DNA of 38,801 nt from an uncultured Spirochaetota bacterium (GTDB lineage Bacteria > Spirochaetota > Spirochaetia > Treponematales > Rectinemataceae). A program made the translations under genes and the position numbers. The notes under the pieces are model-generated. The model was not told where the DNA came from. It did no database searches and saw nothing but the letters and a program-made list of their open reading frames with translations. How positions within the stretch are numbered: position 1 is the first letter of the stretch; every line of letters starts with the position of its first letter. Shown piece after piece: positions 23,624 through 32,667 of the stretch. Location: NCBI GenBank assembly GCA_903821875.1, contig CAIJMU010000085.1, positions 1-38,801 on the forward strand, in the 5' to 3' direction.

Positions 23624-25497
23624 TGAGTTCCAGGGGCCCATCCTACGGTTCGAACTCCTCCATCGACCGCAGGATCAGGACCCTGGGTTCTGTCTCCTTG
23701 GGCCTATTCATTGTGTATTGCTGCTATCTTTTTTCCCTCCAGGTGGTCCGTGGGGGAGAGTACCGAAGCAAGGCTTCCAACATCGCGCGCCAATCGAGCC
23801 AGATACCAGCGCAGCGGGGCGAGATCTATGCCCGTGATTTCGGGCAACCCCTTGTGCTCAATACCGACTCCTTTGCCATCTCTGTGATCCCGGCCAACCT
23901 CCCCGCGCAGAGGCGGGAGGAGGTCTTTTCGAAACTCGCGAACCTGCTCCAGATCAAGAGCGAGGAAATCAAGCGGAAAGTGGTTCCCGCCTATTACCAT
24001 CTGTACCAGGCTATCGAGATCCGCGCCTCGGTTCCCTACGCGATTGTCACCAAGCTCGCCGAGCGTCTCGATGAATTCCCAGGCGTTACCTGGCAGAGCA
24101 AGCCGGTCAGGAATTATGTTGAAACCGGTTCCCTGACCCATGTGGTCGGCTATGTCGGCGACATCACCCGAGACGAGCTCAAGATCCTCTACAACAAGGG
24201 CTACCAATCCAGTGACATCATAGGAAAGGCGGGAATCGAGAAGCAGTACGACCTCAACCTCCGTGGGACAGATGGACGTGAATACCGGATGGTCGACGTC
24301 AAGGGAAAGAGCATAACCTCGGAAAAGACAGTAATAGATCCTCCAACCATGGGCGCGAACCTCGTACTCACCATTGACGAGCGGATGCAGAAGATAGCGG
24401 AATCGGCTCTCGGACAGCGGATGGGATCGGTTGTAATCCTCAAGCCCACGACGGGCGAGGTCCTGGCGATGGTTTCCTATCCCTGGTATGACCCAAACCA
24501 GTTTTCAGGACCCTCTGCGGGGGACGAGTACGCCCGGCTCCTGCAGGATACCAAGAACCCACTCATGGACCGTGCGATCCAGTCGAGCTATCCTCCGGCT
24601 TCGACCTTCAAGACAGTCCTTACCACAGGGGTCATTGAGGAAAAAGCCTTTCCAATCGACAAAAAAGTCCTCTGCCTGGGAGAAATCAGCTACGGCGACC
24701 GGGTCTTCAAATGCCATATCAAAAAACCAGGGCACGGATGGATGGATCTGGCCGGTGGCCTCATGCAGTCCTGCGACATCTATTTCTGGACCGTCGGTCG
24801 CGACTACCTCGGCGTGGAGAGGATCGTCGAATACGCGAAGGAATTCGGCTACGGCAAGCTGGCGGGAATCGACATCCCAGGCGAGATCGAGGGCTTTGTT
24901 CCCACTCCCCAATGGAAGGACCGCCGCTTTCATGAGAAGTGGCTGGGCGGGGACACAATGAACCTGTCGATCGGCCAGGGCTACCTGCTTGTAACGCCCC
25001 TCCAGGTCGCCGACATGATGGCGATGGTTGTGAACGATGGCGTCGTCTACCGGCCGCATCTCCTCAAGGAGCTGCGCGATCCGGGGTCCGGGGCCATCCT
25101 TCGACGTGTCGATCCGGAGATCATCATGAAATCGCGGGTTTCCCACGAGACCTTCGCACAGGTACGGGCCGATCTCCGTCTCGTGGTTACCGACGGCACG
25201 GTGAAGTTCCCCATCAGCACGAAGGCAGTGACTGTCGCAGGAAAGACCGGCACCGCCGAGGTTGGCCTTCTCGACCGCTGGCATTCCTGGTTTGTCTCCT
25301 ACGGGCCGTGGGACGCGGCCCCCGAGGAGGCGATAGTCGTAGTCGTGATGGTCGAGGCTACCAATCCCTGGGAATGGTGGGCACCCTACGCGTCGAACAT
25401 AATCTACCAGGCAATTTTCGCCAACCAGGGCTATGAGGACGCGGTCGATACACTTGGACTCCGCTACCTCATCCCGAGGCCAGGGCGCGCGGAATGA
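23620..25497 (+). CDS. mrdA: Penicillin-binding protein 2, elongation transpeptidase
   Basis: 625 residues: one N-terminal membrane helix ('SLGLFIVYCCYLFSLQVV', about 28-45), a dimerisation/pedestal region with 'IPAQRGEIYARDFGQPLVLN', then the transpeptidase domain. Active-site motifs are STFK (Ser328), SCD at 384-386 in place of the common SxN (also SxD in E. coli PBP2), and KTGTAE at 542-547. It cross-links lateral-wall peptidoglycan together with RodA. The start may be GTG 23620 or the ATG directly after it at 23623; the GTG overlaps the mreD stop. rodA follows with a 4-base overlap. Confidence 0.96.
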   Translation: MMSSRGPSYGSNSSIDRRIRTLGSVSLGLFIVYCCYLFSLQVVRGGEYRSKASNIARQSSQIPAQRGEIYARDFGQPLVLNTDSFAISVIPANLPAQRREEVFSKLANLLQIKSEEIKRKVVPAYYHLYQAIEIRASVPYAIVTKLAERLDEFPGVTWQSKPVRNYVETGSLTHVVGYVGDITRDELKILYNKGYQSSDIIGKAGIEKQYDLNLRGTDGREYRMVDVKGKSITSEKTVIDPPTMGANLVLTIDERMQKIAESALGQRMGSVVILKPTTGEVLAMVSYPWYDPNQFSGPSAGDEYARLLQDTKNPLMDRAIQSSYPPASTFKTVLTTGVIEEKAFPIDKKVLCLGEISYGDRVFKCHIKKPGHGWMDLAGGLMQSCDIYFWTVGRDYLGVERIVEYAKEFGYGKLAGIDIPGEIEGFVPTPQWKDRRFHEKWLGGDTMNLSIGQGYLLVTPLQVADMMAMVVNDGVVYRPHLLKELRDPGSGAILRRVDPEIIMKSRVSHETFAQVRADLRLVVTDGTVKFPISTKAVTVAGKTGTAEVGLLDRWHSWFVSYGPWDAAPEEAIVVVVMVEATNPWEWWAPYASNIIYQAIFANQGYEDAVDTLGLRYLIPRPGRAE

Positions 25498-26807
25498 GGA
25501 ATCCCCGGAATCCACTGTTCTGGAACATTGATTTCGCCGCGTTCGGCGCGGCGATACTCCTGGCAGTCATAGGAATACTGTCGATTTTTTCCTCAGGCGT
25601 CACCGCGGACGGCAACATCATCTCCAACGACTACATGAAGCAGGTCATGTGGGCCGCGGTCGGGCTTGCCCTGATGATCACCCTCGTATTCATCGACTAC
25701 CGCCAGATCAAGGACTACTCGCTCGGCCTCTACATCCTGTTCATCGTCATCCTCATTTACACGAGGCTTTTCGGCCGCGTAGTGAACGGGGCCAGGGCCT
25801 GGATCGGTGTCGGGGAGCTCGGGATACAGCCCTCGGAATTCACGAAGGTCATCGTCATCCTCTTCCTTGCCAGATATCTTGACAATTCGGAACATGAACC
25901 GGCCCTGCGCCGGATCATCATCGCCTTCTCGATCGTCGCCCTGCCGATGGTCCTTGTACTCTCGCAGCCGGATTTCGGAACCGCCCTCGTCTTCCTGCCG
26001 ATACTGTTCTTCATGCTCGTCGTAGCAGGCATCGAGACCCGCTACCTCCTGTTCCTCGCCGTCGCCGGCAGTTTCACCATGGGCTTCACGATCCTGCCGC
26101 TCTGGGAAAAATACATTCTTGCCAAGCCAAGCTCCTTTCTCTTCGTCTTTTACCGCGAACCCTATGACCTCCTGGTCCTCCTCGTGATCGCCGTCATCGC
26201 AGCCATCGCTTCCTGGGGTTTCATTTCTTTCAAGAAGCGGTACTATTACTGGATTTCCTGGATATCCATCGCCCTGTCCGTCGGCATGGGGTTCTCCCTC
26301 CTGGCACACAAGGTCCTCAAGGAATACCAGGTAATGCGGCTCATCGTCTTCCTCGACCCGAGCATCGATCCCCGGGGTTCAGGATGGAACATCCTCCAGT
26401 CGATCACCGCGATAGGTTCCGGGGGTTTCTCCGGCCGCGGATTCCTCCTCGGTCCCCAGAGTCATAACAAGTACATCCCCCAGCAGAGCACCGACTTCAT
26501 CTTCTCGATCGTGGCCGAGGAGTGGGGCTTCCTCGGAGGAGTGCTCGTCTTCGGCCTGTTCTGGCTCCTTCTCTCTCGCTGTGTCGCCATCATGAGGACC
26601 GCCCGCGACAGCTTCTCCCGCTACGCTACCGGCGGCATAATGGGAATGATTTTCTTCCACTTCATGATCAATGCGGGCATGGCGATGGGCATAATGCCGA
26701 TAACCGGAATTCCCCTGTTTTTCCTCTCCTACGGGGGTTCTTCCCTCCTCACCGTCATGATGGCAGTCGGCATACTGCTGGGCATTTCCGCAAGAAGGTA
26801 CCAATGA
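25494..26807 (+). CDS. rodA: RodA, SEDS-family peptidoglycan glycosyltransferase
   Basis: 437 residues with about ten membrane helices. SEDS hallmarks are 'NGARAWIGVGELGIQPSEFTKVIVILFLARYL', 'LVLSQPDFGTALVFLPILFF', 'RLIVFLDPSIDPRGSGWNILQSITAIGSGGFSGRGF' and 'TDFIFSIVAEEWGFLGG'. RodA polymerises glycan strands from lipid II with PBP2. It is about 60 residues longer than typical RodA because of extra membrane sequence between the Asp of the 'QPDFG' segment and the 'FLDPS' loop ('REPYDLLVLLVIAVIAAIASW' and the following helix); I believe spirochaetal RodA is long in general. The start overlaps the mrdA stop (ATGA). Confidence 0.96.
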   Translation: MRNPRNPLFWNIDFAAFGAAILLAVIGILSIFSSGVTADGNIISNDYMKQVMWAAVGLALMITLVFIDYRQIKDYSLGLYILFIVILIYTRLFGRVVNGARAWIGVGELGIQPSEFTKVIVILFLARYLDNSEHEPALRRIIIAFSIVALPMVLVLSQPDFGTALVFLPILFFMLVVAGIETRYLLFLAVAGSFTMGFTILPLWEKYILAKPSSFLFVFYREPYDLLVLLVIAVIAAIASWGFISFKKRYYYWISWISIALSVGMGFSLLAHKVLKEYQVMRLIVFLDPSIDPRGSGWNILQSITAIGSGGFSGRGFLLGPQSHNKYIPQQSTDFIFSIVAEEWGFLGGVLVFGLFWLLLSRCVAIMRTARDSFSRYATGGIMGMIFFHFMINAGMAMGIMPITGIPLFFLSYGGSSLLTVMMAVGILLGISARRYQ

Positions 26808-29293
26808 TAAAGGTCGTCCGCAGGGTGGATCCCCTGTCTGCCCTTGGAGCAGACCTCCTCAGGGTCGAGAAGCCGGCCCGCTATGTCGGGGGGGAGGTCG
26901 GTGCGATCGACGGCCTGGGTGAAGCCAGCCCCTGTGATGAGCTTCTCATCGGACTCTCCTTCCCCGATCTCTACGAGATCGGCATGTCGAACAGCGCCAT
27001 CAAGCTCCTGTACGGTGGACTCAATGGCCTGCCAGGCCTGCGCTGCGAAAGGGTTTTCGCGCCCGCGCCGGACTACGAAAGGCTCCTTCGGGAGCGGGAC
27101 CTCCTTCTCGGAACACTCGAATCCGGCATCGTGCTCTCTGATCTCGACATCCTCGGATTTTCAGTGGGATATGAACTGGCAGCGACCTCCATCCTTACCA
27201 TGCTCGAGGCAGGTGGCATCCCCCTGCGGTCATCCGAACGTGGCCCGGACATGCCGATCGTGATTGCGGGAGGACCTGCCGTCAGCAATCCTCATTTCAT
27301 CGCAACCTTTGTCGAGGCAGTATTCATCGGCGAGGCCGAAGGTGCCTTCTTCAGCCTCTGCAGCACACTTGCGACATGCAAACGCGAAGGCGGTCGGCGC
27401 GGCGACCTTCTGGCCATCCTGTCGGGTTCCCCCTACATCTGGATGCCAGGAAAAAAGGCAGTCCGAGCCATCTACAGCGATTTCCCCACCAGTGGCTTCC
27501 ACATGATGCATCCGATCGCCGTCATGAAACCCGTCCAGGGCCACGGGACAGTCGAGATCATGCGTGGCTGTCCCCATGGCTGCAGATTCTGTCACGCGGG
27601 ATTCCACTATCGCCCCCAGCGGATGAAGAGCGCAGCCCTGATCCAGGATGAAGTTGCCCAGCTTGTCACCAAAGGCGGCTACCGCCAGATCACGCTGTCT
27701 TCGCTGTCTTCGGGCGACTACTGTGGCATAGGCGAGCTAATGTCGGCCCTCAACGAGGAGTGGAAGGACTCTGGAGTATCCTTCCAGCTGCCTTCGCTCA
27801 AGGTAAATACCTTCACGCTGCCGCTGATCGAAGCGCTCGCCGAGGTCAGGAAATCCGGCCTGACCTTCGCCGTGGAGTCTCCGGAGGATTTCCGGCAGCT
27901 CGTCATCAACAAGGATGTAAGCTTCGACAGGATCGTGGAGATCCTCGGGGTCGCCCGGAGCCACGGCTTCAGGATGGCGAAGTTCTATTTCATGATCGGC
28001 CTTCCCGTGCCGGGGCGCGGCCTCGGGGAAGCCGAAGCAATTGTGTCTTTTTTCGAGAGGCTGATGAAGCTTGCCCCGCTTTCCTATCATGTCAACGTTG
28101 GCATCTTCGTGCCCAAGCCCCATACACCCTTCCAGTACTCTGGCCACTTGCCCGAGGACCAGGCGATGGAAGCCATCCAGGTCCTCAGGGCCGGGCTCAG
28201 GCGCTTCCCCTCTGTCAAGCTCTCCTGGCATTCACCCTTCGTCTCCCTCCTTGAATCGGTGATGGCGCGGGGAGACGAGAGGGTAGGGGAGCTCATCCTC
28301 GAAGCCTGGAAGCGAGGCGCGCGCCTGGACGCATGGGAGGAGCATTTCGACCGGGAGCTGTGGCGCAGCGTGCTCTTGGAAGCCGACTGGAACCCGATTG
28401 CGGACGCCAGCGCGGAACGGGATGTAGATGCACATTTCCCCTGGGATGATGTTTCCATCCGCGTTTCGCGCCAAGTCCTTCTCCGCGAATGGCAACGCAG
28501 CCAGAACCCGTCCTTCACTACAGCCTGCGAGGAAGATTGCCAATCCCCCTGCGGATCTTGCAGCGATTCGGCTCCCGTGATCCGTAACACCCAATCGCCT
28601 CGTCCTGTGGCCGTCGCGAGGCGCAACCGCTCGTCCAACGAAGGCAGGCTTTGCATCAGGCTTTCAATCAAGGGCCGTGCCGTCCTCTATCCCCACCTCG
28701 GGGTAATAGAAGCCCTCGAGCGGGCCTTCACGGTCAGTGGCATCCGCCTTTCCTACAGCGAGGGTTTCAATCCCGCTCCTCGCATGGAGATGACGCCGCC
28801 CCTGCCGCTTGGACTGCTGTCCTCCTGCGAGATCGTTGCCATCCTGCTTTCGGAGGCCCCCGATCAGTCCGATTCCGCCTGGAAACCTTCGCTCGCATCC
28901 AGGCTCTCCGCTGCGCTGCCTGCTGACATTGGCGTGATGGATCTTTTATTCGCGCCGCCCATCGCTGATGGCAGGCGTTATCCGACCATGGGCTCCCGGA
29001 TGTGGGGGAACCGGTATCAGGTCGTAGCAAGAACGGGACAGAGTACCGGAAACCTCCATGAGGCTCTGGCAAAACTCCTTGAAGCTCGAAGCATCGCCGG
29101 GACCCTCGTTGCGACACGCGATGCCTGCACAATAGACCTTCCCAATCCCAGTTCCCGGGAGAATGGCATCATGCGCTTGCTCGCCACTGCTACCGGGGTC
29201 GAGCATGGCCTTGAGCGTTGCACAGTCGAGAAAACCGAAGTGCTAGCCTCGATGGGAGAATCCACACCGCAGCCGCTCTGGAATGAGCTCTAG
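26804..29293 (+). CDS. TIGR03960-type radical SAM protein fused to DUF2344 domain
   Basis: 829 residues. The N-terminal part is a TIGR03960-like B12-binding radical SAM protein: 'RYVGGEVGAI', 'IGLSFPDLYEIGMSNSAIKLLYG', 'DILGFSVGYELAATSILTMLE', and the standard CX3CX2C cluster motif GCPHGCRFC with cysteines at 256, 260 and 263. The last 200 residues are the TIGR03936/DUF2344 domain ('RLSIKGRAVLYPHLGVIEALERAF', 'LSYSEGFNPAPRMEMTPPLPLG'). In many bacteria these are two adjacent genes, often near rng and rplU; here they are one chain at the end of the elongasome operon. The reaction is not known. ATG 26804 overlaps the rodA stop; the open frame upstream lies within rodA. No terminator is evident after it. 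Confidence 0.9.
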   Translation: MIKVVRRVDPLSALGADLLRVEKPARYVGGEVGAIDGLGEASPCDELLIGLSFPDLYEIGMSNSAIKLLYGGLNGLPGLRCERVFAPAPDYERLLRERDLLLGTLESGIVLSDLDILGFSVGYELAATSILTMLEAGGIPLRSSERGPDMPIVIAGGPAVSNPHFIATFVEAVFIGEAEGAFFSLCSTLATCKREGGRRGDLLAILSGSPYIWMPGKKAVRAIYSDFPTSGFHMMHPIAVMKPVQGHGTVEIMRGCPHGCRFCHAGFHYRPQRMKSAALIQDEVAQLVTKGGYRQITLSSLSSGDYCGIGELMSALNEEWKDSGVSFQLPSLKVNTFTLPLIEALAEVRKSGLTFAVESPEDFRQLVINKDVSFDRIVEILGVARSHGFRMAKFYFMIGLPVPGRGLGEAEAIVSFFERLMKLAPLSYHVNVGIFVPKPHTPFQYSGHLPEDQAMEAIQVLRAGLRRFPSVKLSWHSPFVSLLESVMARGDERVGELILEAWKRGARLDAWEEHFDRELWRSVLLEADWNPIADASAERDVDAHFPWDDVSIRVSRQVLLREWQRSQNPSFTTACEEDCQSPCGSCSDSAPVIRNTQSPRPVAVARRNRSSNEGRLCIRLSIKGRAVLYPHLGVIEALERAFTVSGIRLSYSEGFNPAPRMEMTPPLPLGLLSSCEIVAILLSEAPDQSDSAWKPSLASRLSAALPADIGVMDLLFAPPIADGRRYPTMGSRMWGNRYQVVARTGQSTGNLHEALAKLLEARSIAGTLVATRDACTIDLPNPSSRENGIMRLLATATGVEHGLERCTVEKTEVLASMGESTPQPLWNEL

Positions 29294-29394
29294 ACAGTAT
29301 CGCTTCAGGTTTCTCCAGATCCCTGAGTCGAACTCTGAGAAGCCGCGGGGAAAAAGCCCTGACTATGGTAGACAGAATATACATTATGCGCAGT

Positions 29395-29424
29395 AAGGTG
29401 TTAAACAAAAAGGTGTTAAACAAA
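29395..29424. repeat. Perfect 15-bp tandem duplication
   Basis: AAGGTGTTAAACAAA occurs twice in direct succession (29395-29409, 29410-29424) in the gap between the convergent radical SAM and lipoprotein genes. The surrounding 170 bp are AT-richer than the genes and hold no clear terminator. Confidence 0.85.
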
Positions 29425-29466
29425 ACTGTGCTGCTCTTTGTTCGGCTTGTTCTGCCCCTCGTTCCA

Positions 29467-30168
29467 CTAGTCGCCGAGGATGACCAGGTACGACTCGCTG
29501 GTGCCTGATAGCAAGGTCGGCATCGAGTAGTATTCGCTGATACCATCGGAAGTGGCGACCGAAAGGATGCAAAAGACGGCGTAGACGGAGGAAGGATTGT
29601 CAATTGTTCCCGTGTAATCCTCATCGCCCTGCAGCACTGTAGAGGCTGTGAAATCCTTGTAGTTCCCGCTTCCAATGTCCTTCGCGCTTCGCTGAACCGC
29701 CGAACTCAGGGTGGTCGCACCTCCATTTTTGGTGATTGTCCAGGGTAATACGCTGGTGCTGATGGTAAAGGTCGCAGCGGCCGCCGCCTTGTCGGCAGCA
29801 GATATGGGAAGCATGGTCTGACTCACGCTGTCTGTGAACTGGACTTCCTTCATGCCCTTTGGGCCAATGAGGATCGGTTTTATGACATCGGGGGACTGGG
29901 TTTCGCTGTTGGCGAGGGTATAGATCTCTCTATAGAGGGTCGAGGCGGCACTGTCCTTATCGAAAAGCCTGTAATAGAGCCTGTATCCGATGAAATCAGT
30001 ATCCGATGCGCTCGCTCCGCCAAGGCTGATTCCACCGGATAGGTAGACAAAGGTAGAGGGGGCTGAAATGGCCTTGGTGTCCTCAAGCCCGCAGGAAAGA
30101 GCGAAGATGGCGGCAAGGCCCAGGGATGCCAGTGCTCCCTTGCCCCTGCCCCATCCCCGCCTTGTCAC
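29467..30168 (-). CDS. Lipoprotein of unknown function
   Basis: 233 residues. A basic n-region (MTRRGWGRGKG) and hydrophobic stretch lead to the lipobox FALSC with Cys26. Ser before Cys is the relaxed form common in spirochaetal lipoproteins. The mature part is rich in Ser, Thr, Ala and Asp and beta-prone, with 'DTDFIGYRLYYRLFDKDSA' near the start; no catalytic motif is seen and I recognise no family. The ATG overlaps the stop of the upstream cyclase gene by four bases, so the two are one minus-strand operon. A periplasmic or surface partner for the CHASE2 sensor domain is a possibility suggested only by this coupling. Confidence 0.78.
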   Translation of the reverse strand: MTRRGWGRGKGALASLGLAAIFALSCGLEDTKAISAPSTFVYLSGGISLGGASASDTDFIGYRLYYRLFDKDSAASTLYREIYTLANSETQSPDVIKPILIGPKGMKEVQFTDSVSQTMLPISAADKAAAAATFTISTSVLPWTITKNGGATTLSSAVQRSAKDIGSGNYKDFTASTVLQGDEDYTGTIDNPSSVYAVFCILSVATSDGISEYYSMPTLLSGTSESYLVILGD

Positions 30169-32573
30169 TTCTTGACCTTCTTGGCCGCCGCCGGAGGCAC
30201 CAGCTCTTCAAGGCAATCTACGAGCTCGAACATCAGGACCGGCTTGTTCTTGCCCTTCACTCGGATGTTGTCGAGCTCGCGGACGATGAATTTGTCCTTG
30301 ACCAGCGAATAGGTGTTCTCGCTGATGATGACTCGTGTGCCGTATTCCTTGTTCGTGCCCTCGAGTCGTGCTCCTAGGTTCACGTTGTCGCCCATCAGGG
30401 TGATGTTTTTCCGCTTGGTAGAACCCATGTTGGCCCAGGTCATTATTCCTGAATTAAGACCGATGCCTATGTTGATCTGGCGGTTCGCAGGCCACTGGGC
30501 GTTGAGCTCACCGAGGCGTTTCATCTGGGCCAGGGCGCACTTGCAGGCGAGTTCCGCGTGGTCTGCCTGCTCTACCGGCGCACCCCAGTAACACATGACC
30601 TCGTCACCGACATATTTATCGAGGGTACCTCGGTACTCCATGATGATGTTGGTCATTTCTTCCAGGTAATTGTTGAGATGGTTTACAAGTTCCTGCGGCG
30701 TCATGGTCTCTGACAGCGATGTAAAGCCACGGATATCGGAGAAAAATACCGTGATCATCTTGTCGACGCCGCCGAGACTTGGCATGCCGCCTTGCACAAG
30801 AACATCAGCCACGTCGGGACTCACGTACTGGCCGAAGGTTGCCTGGATGCGCTGCTTGTCCTTCTCCTCGGTCATGGCCTTATAGACGATGATGGCGACA
30901 AAGGTGAGGATCACAGCGATGGCTGGCCCCGGGTAGGCCAAGAGGAGCCCCGAGGAATCGAAGACAGTAGAAATAGCCAGGAAATAGGCTGCATCGAGGA
31001 CAAGCACGGCAACAAGGGAAGCGAAAAGCGGGACCTTCGGGCGCGAGCTCAGCAGGGCTATCCCAAGAACCAGGAGAAAAAGGGCCAGGGTATCGAGCCA
31101 GGCTGGGGCCTCATGGACAAAATTGTCCATCATGATGGTATTGAGCGCGTTGGCGTGCACTTCGATGCCGAACATGATGCCCATCGGGGTCTGCTTGTCG
31201 TCGGAGGCCATGCCGTGGGCGAAGGCCCCCACGAGGATTACCTTGTTCTCGAGGCCCCTGGAGTTTCTTTTCCACGTCGTTGAATCGGGGCTGGGGGCGG
31301 TTTCGGAGTAAGCCGAATAGGAACGGATGGGGAAGGTCTGGATGCTCTGGTCCCCCTCCCCTGACGGCGGTCCCATGAAATTGATGTACATCTGGCAATT
31401 GCTATCGACCGGTATCTCAATGAAGGGAACGGGTTTCATTGTGCCAGGGGTGATGAGGTTGCCCGCCTCGTCAAAGATCGGGGCCTTGATCTGGATCTCG
31501 TAGGGGATCCGAGATCCTGTGGCGGCATCGAAGCGGGTTGGCGAGTCAATCCTGATCCGGTCCCCAATCTTGACCTCTACATCCGACAGGGTCTTGCCAA
31601 AGTAGTTCAGTGCAAGGGAGAGGGTCAGCGAGGGAACAAAAACATCCTGGAAATGGCTTACCGAGAAGCTTGATCCACCGCCCTCGGTTTCGACCTTCGG
31701 AGCCCTGGCTTCCATGTCTTTCTTCAGGCTTTCCAGGGCTGCCGCAGTCAGAGGATTGGGAACTGTGTGCCAGGTGAGGTCGGAATCCTGCCATGCGAGC
31801 CGCTCATGGTTGGCTGCATCGACCGGAAAGTCAGGGGTCAAGGATTCCAGGGGAAGCTCTGCCTTGGCCCTGCTCAGCTTGCCGATGAGGGGCACCTTAC
31901 GGAATACCTTGTCAGGCGCAGGCCAGAAGGTGGCATGACCGTAGCCCTTGGCGGCGTTGGAAAAGGGCTCGATCGGCGATTCCTGTGCAAAAAATGGAAC
32001 CATGTCGATCCAGTTCCCCGAGATCCTGGTCACCGTGCCGAGGCGCTCCATCAAAACTTCGCCCCGGGAGGCCATGGCCTCGGCTGTGCTGTTTTCATCG
32101 GGAGCGAAACTCAGGGAAGTCTCCACGAAGACCCGCCCCGAATCCTTCATGGCAGTCGCAAGTGCCTCATCCTGGTCTGGACGCCCTGTCTCCGAGGAAA
32201 AAATGATATCGAGAAGCACGGCATTCTCACGATTGTCCGCATTCTTGATCCGGCTAAAGGAATTGAGGAGGTCGCCATGTTTGCCCCTGGGGAAGGGCCA
32301 CGATCCGAGCGAGGAGAGCGTCTCGGTATCCACGCCGACAATCTGGATATCCTGCGAAATCTGCGGATTTGAAGCTTTGACGACCGTTCCCTTTTGCAGG
32401 CTGGTACCACGGCTTGCCGTCTTTAGGTTGAAGAGCGCATCGAGCGTCTTGTATTCGAGTGTCGTAAGCAGTCCTGTCCAGGAACTCACGGCAAGCATGA
32501 TCAAGGCTACGAGAAGCCCCAATACCAATCCAAAGTAGCGGGTTTCCAGAAACTTCGCACGCTTACCGGCCAT
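30165..32573 (-). CDS. CHASE2-domain class III adenylate cyclase
   Basis: 802 residues. Membrane helix at about 13-33; a periplasmic CHASE2 sensor domain (about 40-500: 'TLDALFNLK', 'IVGVDTETLSSLGSWPFPRGKHGDLL', 'ENKVILVGAFAHGMASD'); three more helices; then the catalytic domain at about 590-780. Metal-binding Asp residues are in 'FFSDIRGFTSLSE' and 'DKYVGDEVMCYWG', the adenine-selecting Lys is in DKYVGD, and the transition-state Asn and Arg are in 'GDNVNLGARLE'. At the second purine-selecting position there is Thr ('NITLMGD') rather than Asp, as in CyaC-type adenylate cyclases. It probably makes cAMP in response to a periplasmic signal. AGGGGG precedes the ATG by 7 bases; a terminator separates it from the genes upstream. 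Confidence 0.92.
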   Translation of the reverse strand: MAGKRAKFLETRYFGLVLGLLVALIMLAVSSWTGLLTTLEYKTLDALFNLKTASRGTSLQKGTVVKASNPQISQDIQIVGVDTETLSSLGSWPFPRGKHGDLLNSFSRIKNADNRENAVLLDIIFSSETGRPDQDEALATAMKDSGRVFVETSLSFAPDENSTAEAMASRGEVLMERLGTVTRISGNWIDMVPFFAQESPIEPFSNAAKGYGHATFWPAPDKVFRKVPLIGKLSRAKAELPLESLTPDFPVDAANHERLAWQDSDLTWHTVPNPLTAAALESLKKDMEARAPKVETEGGGSSFSVSHFQDVFVPSLTLSLALNYFGKTLSDVEVKIGDRIRIDSPTRFDAATGSRIPYEIQIKAPIFDEAGNLITPGTMKPVPFIEIPVDSNCQMYINFMGPPSGEGDQSIQTFPIRSYSAYSETAPSPDSTTWKRNSRGLENKVILVGAFAHGMASDDKQTPMGIMFGIEVHANALNTIMMDNFVHEAPAWLDTLALFLLVLGIALLSSRPKVPLFASLVAVLVLDAAYFLAISTVFDSSGLLLAYPGPAIAVILTFVAIIVYKAMTEEKDKQRIQATFGQYVSPDVADVLVQGGMPSLGGVDKMITVFFSDIRGFTSLSETMTPQELVNHLNNYLEEMTNIIMEYRGTLDKYVGDEVMCYWGAPVEQADHAELACKCALAQMKRLGELNAQWPANRQINIGIGLNSGIMTWANMGSTKRKNITLMGDNVNLGARLEGTNKEYGTRVIISENTYSLVKDKFIVRELDNIRVKGKNKPVLMFELVDCLEELVPPAAAKKVKK

Positions 32574-32611
32574 CGTAGCCCCCTTGCACTTACCATTATG
32601 GCAATTCGCGG

Positions 32612-32647
32612 AAAAAAAGAAAGCAGCCCGAAAAAAGGGCCGCTTTC
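32612..32647 (-). terminator. Rho-independent terminator after the TPR-like membrane protein gene
   Basis: On the minus strand, GAAAGCGGCCC pairs with GGGCTGCTTTC (one G-U pair) around TTTTTTC and is followed by seven T. It separates the sigma-54-activator operon from the cyclase operon. Confidence 0.88.
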
Positions 32648-32667
32648 AATATCCGGCAGGACCGAGT

